The notes under the pieces are model-generated. The model was not told where the DNA came from and did no database searches. It worked only from the letters and a program-made list of their open reading frames with translations. This document shows positions 48,301 to 60,344 of a stretch of 64,000 nucleotides of DNA, one piece after another (position 1 is the first letter of the stretch; every line of letters starts with the position of its first letter). A program made the position numbers and the translations under genes. The DNA lies in the NCBI GenBank assembly GCA_013396635.1, contig WBMW01003919.1, positions 1,645,357 to 1,709,356 on the forward strand. Reading direction: 5' to 3'. The DNA is from Penelope pileata (lineage: Eukaryota; Chordata; Aves; Galliformes; Cracidae).

Positions 48301-51300
48301 TGGCCAGTCCAGGCTTTCAGAGGAAGGCACAAGAACTTCTGAAGCAGACCATCACAGAACAGCTTGATCATGGATAATAGTTCTTAATTTGTTACATTTT
48401 GATTAGCTTAAAAGATAAAATGCTGAGATTGCCTTGAGTTTGCTATGTAGGTTGCTCCAAGAGTAATGCCTCCTATTTATTTCCTTGGAAACTACAACAA
48501 AGAGCACAATAACACTATTGGATAGAGCAAATTCTCAGCTACAGAACACTATGTTTCGACACAGTCACCACCATTAGCGATGCATTTTTGCCAGCAATAA
48601 ACAAGAGCCTGCATGCCATGCTCGTAACAATCTGCAGCAGCAGAGGTGCCCTGCTGTCGCTGTAACGTGCCATCACCCCTCACTGCGCTCACAGCCCCTG
48701 TTTGGTCTCCAGCAGCGTTCAGCAAGCGTTGATGACTGTCAGTTGGTGCCGTTTTCTCCACATGGAGGAATTCAGTTCCACCCCTGTGCTCCATCTGTGC
48801 TTCCATGTCAGACGCCATTGGGTCAGAGTGCCCCTCTGCTGCCACCATCACACGGCAACAACACGGACTGGGATATTGGTGGGAAGGTTCAGCCTCTGCT
48901 GCCATCCCACCAGCATCCACCTCTGACGTTGTGGGGCAGCGTTATACTGGCGTTACTTCTGGAGCAGCCCTCATAAAACCTTGTCTCCCTATATAACCCA
49001 TGGAACTTATTGCAGCAAGTTACAGGATAACGCCATTTATAGGTTTCACATCTGTCCTCACTTGCTATGAACTGATGTTCTTGTGTTAGGAGACAGGAGT
49101 GTGAAAAGTAAATGAAATCATTTATTTTATAAGGTCTTGAGTTTATTAAAAATAATAGATTTCCACTTACTTGCTTCCTATTGTTATTCTACCTTCATCT
49201 TCCTTATCCATTTATTTACTGCCTCTCTGAATTATTTGCTTCCGCTTTTTCCCAAGGAAAAATCTGCCAACAACCACGAGAGGGAGCCAGACCAGGGATT
49301 TGAGGAAATGAAATAAGCTATCACCTGGTGCGTTCAGGAACTATTCAGATACATCTCTGCCTATGAGCATACTCTGTTTTAACAGGAGGTAATGTTATTT
49401 AGTAGCAGAGAGGAAAATAATATATTTACCGTTACTGCAACTTTCCTGTTTTGGAAATAAATCTCTTTGCATTTTCTCTCATCTTGTTTTCACTAGTGAG
49501 AAAATTTTTCTTTCTAAAGTACGTTTTCCCTCTCTCTTTATTTCCGTACTCAATTTTTAAAAACAATGCATTTTCTGGGCCATTACACTTGTATTTAATT
49601 ATTGCTTTTATTTTTGTATACATCCCAGATGATTAGAAATAGAAACTTCTTGTAAATTATTGATACATTTTTACTCAAACTGTTTGAATCAGTTTGTAGG
49701 TGCAGTATTTATGTTTCAGCATCTGAAATTGCAACATCTCTTCCCAGGCTTTCAAGCACTGTTTCTAACTTGTGCCAACTTTTGAGAATTGATACCTGTG
49801 CAGAAAATATCAAATGTACACTGCTTAAAATTAAGTAAAAAACAATTATACAAAAAAGTATCAATTTCCCCATTTATGAATTCTTCTTTAAGCACTCCTG
49901 GAACTCTTCAAAAGCATGGTTTTCAAACTTACTTAGATACTTGTGTCCTTAAATGCTTGGTCTTTCATGAGAATTGTATGCTCAGAACCTGTATATTGGT
50001 GTAAAAAATGTCATTTTCCAATCAGAGTTGACTGAATATCTTGCATGAGAATTTGTTTTGTCCATAAACATAGGGTCAGACATCATAATACACATCAAAA
50101 TACTAAAACTCAGTGCAACCACACTGCCTTTATGATGCATCCACTATGGTCACGTGTTTGCAGGACAAGGGCTGACCAGGACTGCCGTCACGTGAGGTCA
50201 AGCTCATAGCAAGCAGGGAAGACCACAGTTTTGATCTAACCAGACTGCCTTTTCTGAATCTGAACACACAATAGACACTTGGATTATGTACTCACTTGAA
50301 GTACCTCTAGAAAAAAAAATTAAAAAGTGTCTTACGATGCCAGTTTGTTGTGCGTTAACACAGGAAAATGAAGTCACGATTTAACAGAAGTTTACAAACT
50401 TCATTTCTGAGTGTTTCAGAATTTGTGTCAGCCAAGTTCTCCCATGCATATCTTTTTTTTTCTTCTCCCCAAAAGTGTGTCTTTAAAAACAAGTCTTTAC
50501 TGGTATGATAGTTATTTTGATTCCTGGAGCAGATAATTTTTTCTTGATAGTTATAGACAGCATTCTGATACCTCAGTGTCCAGAAGTGAATGTACAGTAG
50601 CTGTGCTTTGCCTTTTACAGTTCCAGTCACAAATTACCTTCGTTACAGAACACATAAACCAGAAGCCAAGAAAAGTCAAAATACTGTTTGGCCTTTCACA
50701 ATTGACTCCAACCCAATGTCATGGCAGACTAAAGAATTCTATAATAACAACTTTTGTTCCTTAACTCATATTCATTCTTGCTAATCTGTCTGATTTGATG
50801 AAAGTGGCAGAAAATTTGGTGGATTTTTTTTACTCTAAACTTTAAATTACTGCTTAATTTTGAATTTAAATTTTATAGAAGTTTAATTTTAAATTTTAAA
50901 TTATTATGTGATACGGCTAATTACAAAGAGAAGCACTGCTAGTTCTGTTAGCTCATTAACTTAGCAGCAGGAAAGCTTTGAATGGGGATAGATGAAGTGT
51001 GGAGAATCTGTATATAATCATTGTACTTAGTAACCTAGGTAAATTATTAGATAAACTGATCAGAACTAGCATTCAGAAAGAGAAAGGCTTTTTTTCAATG
51101 TTACTTTACGGAGCTAGGCCTTTTTCTTCCCTTTTTTCTGGTTGTAGATGAAAGATAGAATGCTGTGCTCTTCTGATGAAAGGAGTTTATTGTCATTTAT
51201 TTATTCATTGGCTGCTGTATACAATTAATCCTTTTGGCATCAATAGGAAACAGCAGATGCTTTGAAGGAAAAATAGCAAAACAAAGTACTTTGAGTTGAC

Positions 51301-53847
51301 TGAAGGTTATATTTATAGGTCGGTACCAAAACCCCACAGTGTTCAGTGTTTGTTTCTCATGCAAATTGGAGTCAGTGGAAAGCAAGTGCCATAGCGAGGT
51401 GGCTGCTCTTGGAGCCAGGCTCCCTGTGGCCTTTTGTCATCAGCTGCAGCCATGAAAAATAATCTAAATCGTGGTGCACTTTCACATGCCCGCTGCACTG
51501 CTTCAGATAGCTGCTGTGCCAAAGAGGGGGCTTGCTGGCAGACTGCTATGGAGGAGCAAGACTTGGTGCCCCCATGGTAGCACCTCTGTTGTCCAGTCTC
51601 CCTTGAGATGTAAAAGACAGCTTACAAAACCAGCACGGTCAGCAGCTGCTCGGAGAAGTGGGAAGAGGGGCACTTCTGCTCCCACCCCCTGGCAAGCGCA
51701 GCACCCACCTCAACCCCACGGGTGCTGTTGTGCCTCTCTCTGCAAAAGCCAAGGTGACAGGCCTCCATTTTTCTTAAATAAACTCTGCACAGCTCTGAGA
51801 TGGTTGTGAGCATATGCCCAGGTACCTGTGCAACTCAGTAAGCTGAGACATCCTAAGAAATCTCTCTGTTTCTGGAGAGAGGGTCCATCCTTTCTGGAGA
51901 CCAAGGGGAGCAGTGAAAAAACACGGGGGGTGATGTCTGCATGCAGAGAAGCTGATCTTGTTCCTCTTGCTTAGTGAGTGGCGTTACACACCTCAGAGGT
52001 AGCTCCAAGACCAAATCAAAGCTTTTTGGCTAGGTCTATTTAATTAATTAGAGCAAACCATTTCTTTAAGCCTGTGTGCCTGAACACCTTCTCTGCTGCA
52101 AAGAAGCATCAGTTGCTACTTGAATGGCACTTCCAACTGAAATCTCCCTGAAAGGGTTATGATCTAAGAACTCGTGCTATTTAATGGCAAATAAGAGAAC
52201 CTACCCAAGGGCAAACAGGCTTTCAATCACACTACGAGCTGGCATGCACTGTTTGCTGAATGTCTCTTTACTGACAAGCCTCAACTCCCAGCTTAATACC
52301 TGAATGGTAAATAAGTGATTCTTTAATGGAGGTTTCTTCTGCAACTAGAGAAAGAGGAAAGATGTCTGGTATTAGCTGCTCAGCACCTTTCTTTTTAAGT
52401 ATTCGTTCAATATAAAAGCATAGCATAGAGCCTGAATTGGAAGGAACAGACTGCTAGCAAGGAGTGGGTAAAATGTACCTGAGTTACTCTCATATGCAGA
52501 CTTTTGCCAGAGATGCAATTTTGGATTCCCAGAACTGTGACCCATTTGTGACCCAGATACCTCTTCTACTGATTTCATTTGAGAAAATATTCCATTAACT
52601 TTTCTTTTTTTTTAAGAAAAAACTTTTCATTTTATATTCATCTGACTTAGGTGAAAGGTGCCCAGGAGTAATAATGTGAAGAATGAGAACAGCATATGAG
52701 CAGGAGACAGGATACCCCCCTACGACCTGGCTAGGAATCCTTCCACTGACAGTCATCACAGAGAAATATTCATGCACTGTGTCTTTAGGAAAATTGTTTC
52801 TGTTTGATTTTATTCTAATATATGGATTTCTATTTCATAGATACCTAGATGTTGTGGTAATTCATTAGATTATTTTGGACATTTGTGTTAAAAGAATAGA
52901 CTTATTAATTAAGTCCTATCTTTTTCCTCTGCTTCACCGATCACTATATGTACATACAGATACCTGCATGCACACACACAAATGAAATGTGCTTTGCCAT
53001 GAGCGCTTTAATATCGTTTCAGTCTTCATAAAATAATAATAATTTGTCCAGCCTTCCCAAACTCTGTTATCTACTCCCAACAGCACATACAATTTTTGTA
53101 GATAATATCTCATACTCCTCTTTTTTAGCGCAGATCTGGTCTGTAGATTTGTGTCTTACTAGTCGCATGTGATATAAAATCCACTAGGCTAATAGAGGCT
53201 TATAGCACACAAGATTAAGTACTAGCTACTGAACCACATTTAACACAAAGTAGTATTGCAACCAAATAATGATGATTAAAATAAAAATGCAGCATTAGTT
53301 CAATAAAGTTAGGACTGGAGCATCTAGTAACATATCTAAAAATCAGAATCACATACTTCTTTAGTTTGAAAGTGGCTCTGTACGGGTTACCTGATTCACA
53401 CGGTCCTTTGTGTTTCATGCTGATATTTCTTCTAGTTGCATAAGCCTTGTTGAATTGACAGATGTTCTCATAGGTTTTCCCTTCAGATCCGCAGATGCTT
53501 TCTTGAAACTTGCACACACACTGGGGTTCAGGGACTTCCCCAAACCTGGCTTCATCAGCATCTAACTTGCACTCGAGGTTATCCCCACATTGCCCATAAA
53601 AATGATTGCCCTGGTCCAAGTCACAGATCTGACCTTCCACGTTTCCACATTCAGGACAGCAGCCACAACGGTCCAGTACAGTCCCAGCCAGACAGTCTTT
53701 AGGCTCAGAGCAAAGTGCCAGATCACATTTTCCACAACTATCTCCTTCCCTTAACAGCCTCCACCAACCTCGGTGGAACAAGGCAGGGAAACTGTGAGAA
53801 ACCTGCACCAGTACTACCAGCACTGCTGTAACCACCGGGGGCTTCAT
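45183..53847 (-). CDS. KAZALD-family secreted protein (IGFBP N-domain, Kazal, Ig), complete
   Basis: A four-exon gene encodes a 297-residue secreted protein (457+161+145+131 nt = 894 with stop; all phases agree). Residues 1 to about 20 are a signal peptide. About 36-110 are an IGFBP N-terminal domain with the core CGCCPEC (61-67). About 108-150 are a Kazal-like domain (CGSEGKTYENIC). About 154-253 are an Ig domain with C175, W187 and C235 in DEGVYIC. The tail is acidic. Possible N-glycosylation sites are N141 (NIS) and N165 (NFT). Length and order match KAZALD1 (human 304 residues), an extracellular-matrix protein of the IGFBP-related group. RGWWRLLREGDSC and GNDVIFGCEVSAYPM are particularly KAZALD-like. 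Whether this is KAZALD1 itself or a non-mammalian paralogue (kazald2/3 type) cannot be settled here, so no symbol is given. The start chosen is the ATG directly before the signal peptide, with A at -3. Confidence 0.93.
46081..46225 (-). CDS. KAZALD-family gene, coding exon 3 (second half of Ig domain)
   Basis: 145 nt, residues 207 to the first base of 255: ARGGPQKHSVTGWLQIQGLR, KSDEGVYICHTKNKYGATYA, SARLKVID. The acceptor is ctccaag and the donor gtatag. The donor is weak but is followed at once by a U/G-rich stretch. The DEGVYIC motif closes the Ig fold. Confidence 0.94.
47816..47976 (-). CDS. KAZALD-family gene, coding exon 2 (first half of Ig domain)
   Basis: 161 nt, residues 153-206, from APVISMPPQDVQNFTGNDVI through FGCEVSAYPMPHLEWKKKGN to HISVQ. 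The acceptor is tttcag and the donor gtaaaa. It includes the first Ig cysteine (C175) and the core Trp (W187). Confidence 0.95.
48446..48973. mobile_element. Internally deleted mariner (Galluhop/Mariner1_GG type)
   Basis: A 528-bp element in the first KAZALD intron between two TA dinucleotides (48,444-48,445 and 48,974-48,975). The ends are inverted: left TGTAGGTTGCTCCAAGAGTA, right read inwards TGAGGGCTGCTCCAGAAGTA. On the minus strand (about 48,920-48,549) transposase remnants are visible: an N-terminal part (GGTEFLHVEKTAPTD, HQRLLNAAGDQT) and a C-terminal part (YEHGMQALVYCWQKCIANGG). The catalytic core is missing, so it is a non-autonomous deletion derivative of a roughly 1.2-kb mariner. 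Confidence 0.85.
48974..53390. other. KAZALD-family gene intron 1, remaining part
   Basis: Ordinary AT-rich intron with a GC-rich stretch at about 51,470-51,740 that was not identified. No exon or RNA gene supported. Confidence 0.55.
53391..53847 (-). CDS. KAZALD-family gene, first coding exon
   Basis: 457 nt from the ATG (53,847) to the donor gtaacc. It encodes residues 1-152 plus the first base of codon 153: signal peptide MKPPVVTAVLVVLVQVSHSF, the whole IGFBP domain and the Kazal-like domain, ending KGPCES. A polypyrimidine tract and ag end just before 53,879, so a 5' non-coding exon probably lies further right and about 32 nt of leader precede the ATG in this exon. Confidence 0.95.
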
Positions 53848-54135
53848 CTTGAGAATGTAATGAACAAGCAGAAAAGGTCCTTGGAGTAAAGCCAGGAAAA
53901 AAAAAAAAAACAGCTTGTGAGAGGAAAACGTCACAATCGTTTTTTGTTTTAGAATATAAATCTTACTGCAAACACAGGCTTTAAAAAGAAATTAGCATCA
54001 GATTCTTAATCTGGAACTGATAATAAAAATGCATACAAACCCACCAGCTTTTCTCTAATGCAGTTTGGAATGCAAGTATGGCTTGCACGGAAACCAAACT
54101 GCCCCTTCTGACAGCTCTCTGAAAAGCTGTTTGCT

Positions 54136-54174
54136 CAGTGCTTTGCAGATTTGAGCCAAATCTGCAAAGCATTG
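54136..54174. repeat. 17-bp inverted repeat upstream of the KAZALD-family gene
   Basis: CAGTGCTTTGCAGATTT and AAATCTGCAAAGCATTG are inverted copies with one mismatch (G:T when folded) around the 5-nt loop GAGCC. It lies about 290 bp upstream of the start codon, in the promoter or a 5' intron. Confidence 0.85.
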
Positions 54175-57100
54175 CTCTACAGAAACAACATTATACTGCG
54201 GTTATGGTAGAAAGTGGAACAGAGTAATTTAGTGCAAAATTAAGAAATTGACCAATAAGAGTTTTTTGATTATTATTTTGCTAATCAGTTGAAAGAGGTC
54301 AAAAAATAAAAGTGGGTGGAAAGTAGCACCTCAGCTACCAGCAACCTGCAGCTCAGCCAGTACTCTAGAGACTACAACAAGGTTTAGCACCAAATTTCAT
54401 CCATTAAAGATCTTATCTAGGGATTTCTAAATTAACAATTTACTTACAGGCTCTTTACAAGCAAGGAACAGCCCAGGACAGCTGAAACTGACTTTGAAGT
54501 CTTGGATTTAAGAGGATGGGTGCTTAGACCCATTAAAGAACCCATTGTTCTCTGTCCATTTATCTTCTTTTCAGTGTTTATGGGTGTCCATGGTTTGCAA
54601 TCCAAAATAACATGGTCCACATGTTTGGCTCTCAAAATAAAGCGTGAGTGATTTAGAACATGCGCCAACATAAGCAAGCTGCTGCAGCATCTTCAGATGC
54701 ACCAGAAAACAGTTTTGCTGAAGAGGGATGCGTCACTTGTTTTTTCAGAGCACTTTTCTGCCTGTCTCTTAAAATGTGCTTTCACTGATTTATGAAGGAT
54801 GATGAAAGAGGTGACAATTCTTTCTTCTCCACTTCTTTCAGACCTAAATTTCTGTCAGTTTAGGGAGATGGATGTACAGGGTTGTTTCTAGCCAGGTGTT
54901 GTGCTTGTCTTCATAGACCTGAGGATTTAGGCATGCTCCTTAGCATCCTACCTCACACCAGAAAGCTCCCCTCTCTCACAGTCCTGAGAGATGTCTCATC
55001 AATAGACTAGAAACTGCAGTTACCACTGTTCAAATGATACACAGCTCAGTGGAGATGCATCTCGCTATCTGTTATAAGTACAGGTGCAGCATGCTGCACT
55101 TAGAGAACCTGCAAACATGGTTCAATATCACTGCCTACAAAAGTAACGTCTTTGTGTGTCTGTTAGTTTAAAATAACATTTTCAAGATATATGCATAATA
55201 CTTAGACGCTGTTAAAAAAGAGTGAATGAGAGTTCACGCTTGCACCTACTTGTCCTAAATATTACATACAGGGAGCTTTTTCTACTTTTCTTCTATCCAT
55301 GGTGCTCAGCTGTTACTTAAGCACCATGAATGATGCATTTTGTTGTACCAGCCTTACATCTTCTGGCTGCATCCATAAAGACAAATCTTGTGGGGAAACG
55401 TGTTTACTTTCCATACAGAACATATCCATGGCTTTTCCCGAGTTCAGCTTTGTACCTTCTGCACAGAGCTTGCCTCACGCCTCTGGTGAAGTAGGCTGGT
55501 TCAAGATCACTTCCTTCTCCCAGACTGCATATAATGCAATTTCCCTGCACTTCTAAGAAGTGAAACACTTCTTAGAGCCAGTCTGGAGAGACCTGCAGGG
55601 CCCTTCTCATTGCTCAGTGATGCCTGGTCTAATTCATTCTCTGTCCTGCATGCTGGTTTTGAACACAGAATCGGACTCTAAAGGAGTACATTATGTGTGT
55701 AATTGATGCTTTTAACATTGAGAGTCAGAAAAAAAAATAACCAATGAACGTAATGGGAAATTGATTTCTTGTCCCACCTTCTTATTCTGTTTAATGTGTT
55801 TTATTTCACGCTTCCTTGTCAAGTTCTAATTGGGCACTTAGTTTTGCATTATAGGGTCTACTCATCACTGTCTATTTTATTGTGTCTGCAGCTGTAGGGA
55901 AGGAGTAACTAAAGGATAAGGATTTTCTGACGTTCACATAAAGTAAAAATACATTTGTAGAGGTGAAACAATGCATACAAAGTGAAGCCAAAGCTAGCAG
56001 GGGCTGTAGGCCAGCGCTACTCTTGTTAAGGCTGAGATTTGCTCATCTTCTTTCAAGAAGTGATTTAAGGGCTGCAAAACATAAGTATATCAGGAAGTAT
56101 ATCCTGTGTCCTAGCATTAAAGAAAACCATCATAAATATCCTAGGAAGCATTTTTTGCATTTATGTGAGTAATACAATCTGAGTTCTTGGTGGTTCCAGC
56201 CTACAAATTAAGAACTGGGCATACCTGAGGTCTTGAACAGCTGCCACTTGGTAGGTGATCTGCAGCTGACGGTCATTATGACTCCTGAGCTCACCTGCGA
56301 CAAAAAGGCTTTGAGGGAAGGGGCAGGGGGAGGCACAAAGCAGTGTGGTACAACGTGGTACACCTGGTACACCCTGCTAAAATGTCTTCCACTAGCAATG
56401 CCAGCAATGGCAGCTGTGGTGAGCTGAGAACATTGCTGTAGCTCTCCACCCAGGATGGATATGTGGCAGAGTCAGAGCAAATAGGAGAAAGAGGGAGCAA
56501 GGAAAAAGAGTGGGATGTGCAGCTAGGGTTGAAGTGGTGCATCTGAAGGCACTGTCACATCTGGTTTAGTGAAGATGTGTATTATTTCAGTACGTCTCGC
56601 AGCCCTGAAGCTTGCTCTGGTGGGTTTGGTGGAAAAAAGTGTTAATAACTAAGTCCTGAATTATCCTAACTCTAGATCTCTCCTTGGCCCCAGAATGAAG
56701 CGCAAGCAGCAGTAGATTGACATTGCTGGTGGAATAGCAGCAAGACAAGCAGTGAAGTACACTGTCTCCTTTTTGGACCCCATCCCCCCAGTGCCTGGAA
56801 GAGCTGATGAGCAGTGCACCTGAGGCTTCCACAACCCATCTGATGAGGGGAGGAGGTAAACAGCTGCATTGCATGAGGGGAGCTTTTTAACATCAGCTGT
56901 GAAATAAGAATTGTTTAGTGAATAATTTCATTAACAGGCAGGTTGAACAACAGTAGTGTCCACTTGGTCTCAGCAGGTATGCTGACCATACAATATCCTT
57001 TCTCTGGCTTTTTCTGAGTGTTTCCATGTGATACGGAAAGCACAAGGAGTTCTACCAGCATCCTGTGGAAGGGACAATGCCTGAGTCAGGAGATAGGCAG

Positions 57101-60100
57101 TAAGGGGACATGGATTTTAAACCCAGCACTTCCCATATGCTTGGACTGCATCTTCTACAAGGACACAAGCAAAGTCTTACAAAATAATTCCTGTAAGTGA
57201 ATTGTTAAGGAAATTGTATTCCTATTCATTTCCTGCTTTCTTCTTGGGGTCGGTGTTATGCTAAGTTGCTGACTTGTGTTGCATTATTCTACTTTGCATA
57301 GTAATAGATAAGGTACGTGGCTGATGCAATTTGAAATCCTGTTGCTAGTGATTCTTGAAGTACTGTTTTCTCAGGCAAAACATAGTTCAGGTCTTGATTC
57401 TGTATTTATTTGTGCCAGTAGGAGTTTTACTTAACTAAGAATTCCTGAAGCTGGCTCCTACCAGACTCTCAGGTCTGTTTTCTACACCAAAACACACAGG
57501 AGCCGTGCAAGGAATAATGGCAAAACAAAGTTCTGAGGTTTCCCTTCTATCCTCTCTGTTCTGCAATGGTACCTCTCATTAAACAGGTGAAGCTGAGTTT
57601 GAGAACTTCAGTGTTGTCTCTTAGAATGTATTATGTACCTATTCTTGAGGTTTCTTAGCTGACTCAACATGTTTCCATCCAAGAAATCTTATACTTTATT
57701 GCACATACACACAAAAGAAGCATGCAAGATTACTGTTGAGTCTGTTATGCTGGGTAGTGGCAGGTAACAGGTAGCTATGCCCATTGGGTATATGTCCTGT
57801 AGCATGTTACCTGATACTATACTGATCTTCTAGCATAGTTTTTCTCCCATAGTATGCAGCACTGAGCTTCACTTAAGGTGTTCAGCTTATTTGAAAAAGT
57901 AGTTGTTTTTGTAGAAATAAGTGGCATATAGTAGAAATTAATGATGACAGATCAGGCAAAAATAGCTGGATGTCATCTGGGCTCCCAGCAGAAGCACTGA
58001 CCAGCAGCAATACAGGCAATCCTGGGACCTCCAAGCATTTTTTTTTGGTGCTGATCCTATTTGCCGACACATTGCTTTCATGAATCTCATCACAAGTGCT
58101 GTAAGCACATGAAGAATAAGTTAATTCTACTGTAACATGATTATTAAATCCATTAATCAAAGACAGGAGATCCGTAATTAACTTATTCTCCAGCATCAAG
58201 TAAATGATTCTACTGTGAGCTTTAAGAAACCAATTGTTCACTAATATGCAAACATACAGTAGGGATATTAGACTATAAGGCTGTGTAATTGTATAATTAA
58301 ATTATAAATTTTGCATATTTTAATGTAACATATATTTTAATTACATTCTTTGCTAGGTTAAAATAGGAGAGCATTATTTTTGCTTATTTTTAGTTCTCAC
58401 ATCTCATTTACCAAAAAAAGAAAAAAGAATTCATGTCTGTCTCCTGCCTGAAAGCTGATTGTTTTCATCTAAGGCTTTGGCTAGGCTCTTGTTGACTCTA
58501 TTAGATCTGTCTCTACCAGTGGCTGCTGATAGATTTTTGCTGTGTCACACATCAGCATCATCATTGTTGATGACTGAAGGCATTCACATTTGAACCTGCA
58601 GTGCAAAAAGAAGGGTCTGCTAGCATTGTTCAAGAACCATATGCTTGGGTTTGATTAATATAAGCTTACTCTTTCACACAAATAACTCTGAAAATTCCTT
58701 TACACTAGTATTTCCTTCCAAGGGGCCAGATTTCAAGTCCGTTTTGCTTCTCTGCTATGCTTTAAGAAAACCAAATTTCTGAAAAGCTTTGTAGTTTTAC
58801 TCAGAAATACTTGAGATTTCTGTCCTGTAACAGGAAGGTGATACAGAAACATTTAGAGAATCAGAAGTTAGTAATAAAGTGTTTTTCTGATGCCATTCTT
58901 TTGAAAGGTGAGTTGTAGTGAGGAAACCTGCACAGAAAGTATCATGAGGGCATTTCCCCATGTGTCTTGCCCACACTTCCAGCCTTGCAATCCTTGGGAC
59001 TGAAAGAGGGCTGGGGGCCCTTGAGGCTGTGAGCAAGGAGGGATGGGAGACATAGGTGAGGCCCTGTGAGCACAGCCTATCCCAGGGTTGTGGGTGCCAC
59101 CTGCTTGCCCATGTCAGCTGGGTGACTGCTTTTCTCCCCCCACACACCACATCCCCCCACCCCTTGGGGGTAACTCACTTTCAGCAGTATGTTTGAAGAC
59201 TGGCCTGATCCTTATCACCAACCTGCCACAAATGTGCTCTGATCACTTGGAGAGAGGCTGGAAAGAAAAAACCAACACACTGCTGGCTCCAGGCAATATT
59301 TTGAGGTACTTCTACCTAACAACATCTTGAAAAGTAATATTAGCTCTGGCTAGTGATTGCTGAGGGTCAGGTATATTTACACATACTTGCCCATCTGTTT
59401 CCCATGAGAGAGAGGCAGTGAGGGGATACAAGGGCAGGTTTAAGCCCAAAGACACTGGTGATGATGCTACTAGTTGCCTATACCAGAAAAGTTCTTAAAA
59501 AGAGCAAAACAGTGTTTGCTGGGAAAGTCTAATATTAGAGAAGGAACTCTCTGAAACTTACAGAAATGAATATGGAGTCATTTTTCTTGGCAGCCTTAAT
59601 GTTGATGGGTAGAACAGTTTGCCTTGTCCAGTTTATATAAGAGCAGCTGATACAAAATGACTTCATGGCTGGATATTTATGAGAAGTTTCATTTCAAATA
59701 ATACAGCTTTTTGCCTCTGGCGATGCTGTGGTTTAGCCCTGTTATTACTGAGAACTAAATCTTTAGGATATTCTAACGATAACCGCAGGGCTTGTTTGAT
59801 CTACCCAGCAAAGTTAATATTTTCCAAAGCAATGGAAACTTTATAATGGAAAGTCTTATTAGCAAAAACTACCCGTCCCTGAAAGCAGCCAGGAAATCAG
59901 GCACAGAGAGAAAACTTGAGGATTTTCTTACATCTTCATCAGGGACATGCAAGTGGCATGTGGGGAGAGGGGCTTTGCTGGAGCTTTAATATGGGGCAGT
60001 GTATATACCAGTGAGGTACACAGCAGGAGGGGATAAGAAGCTATGCGAGATGGCAGGAAGAAGCTTTGGTGTGAATAAGCACAGAAAACAAAGCCCAGGA

Positions 60101-60336
60101 AAAACTCAGAGGCAGTGCTTACCTCTGGAAAGGAGGTCTGGGAGCACAGGCATTTCCTCTTGCTGCTTGATACTTACTGTGCTCAGGACTTTATGCGTTG
60201 TCTAGCAACAAACAGGTCTGCATACACTGTATGGCTGGGTCACTCTTCTCTCTTCTTCCAGAGATCACTCCTCATCTAGTTTCTCTGATGGACTGCAGTG
60301 TAGTGAGTTCCTAGAAAGGAAGACCCCTAGGGAATT
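54175..60336. other. Upstream flank of the KAZALD-family gene
   Basis: A 5' non-coding exon of the gene is expected somewhere here because the first coding exon has an acceptor-like start, but it could not be placed. The block at 54,235-54,310 has CCAAT-like (minus ATTGGTCAA) and AT-rich motifs and may be promoter. No other gene recognised; GABRP, a neighbour of RANBP17 in mammals, was looked for and not found. Confidence 0.5.
55552..55576. repeat. Perfect short inverted repeat
   Basis: TCTAAGAAGTG, loop AAA, CACTTCTTAGA: 11-bp perfect arms. Intergenic, right of the KAZALD-family gene. Confidence 0.85.
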
Positions 60337-60344
60337 CATTATAC

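Noticed and set aside
45183..53847. IGFBPL1 as the identity of the gene
   Set aside because: IGFBPL1 has the same domain order, but the segments RGWWRLLREGDSC, HFYGQCGDNLECKLD and GNDVIFGCEVSAYPM and the acidic tail fit KAZALD better.
53215..53934. Upstream in-frame ATG (53,934) as start of the KAZALD-family protein
   Set aside because: It would translate a polypyrimidine tract and splice acceptor before the real signal peptide; the ATG at 53,847 has a good context and matches the family.
57882..58241. 119-codon minus-strand frame as a possible exon of a neighbouring gene such as GABRP
   Set aside because: No similarity to Cys-loop receptor motifs or other known families.
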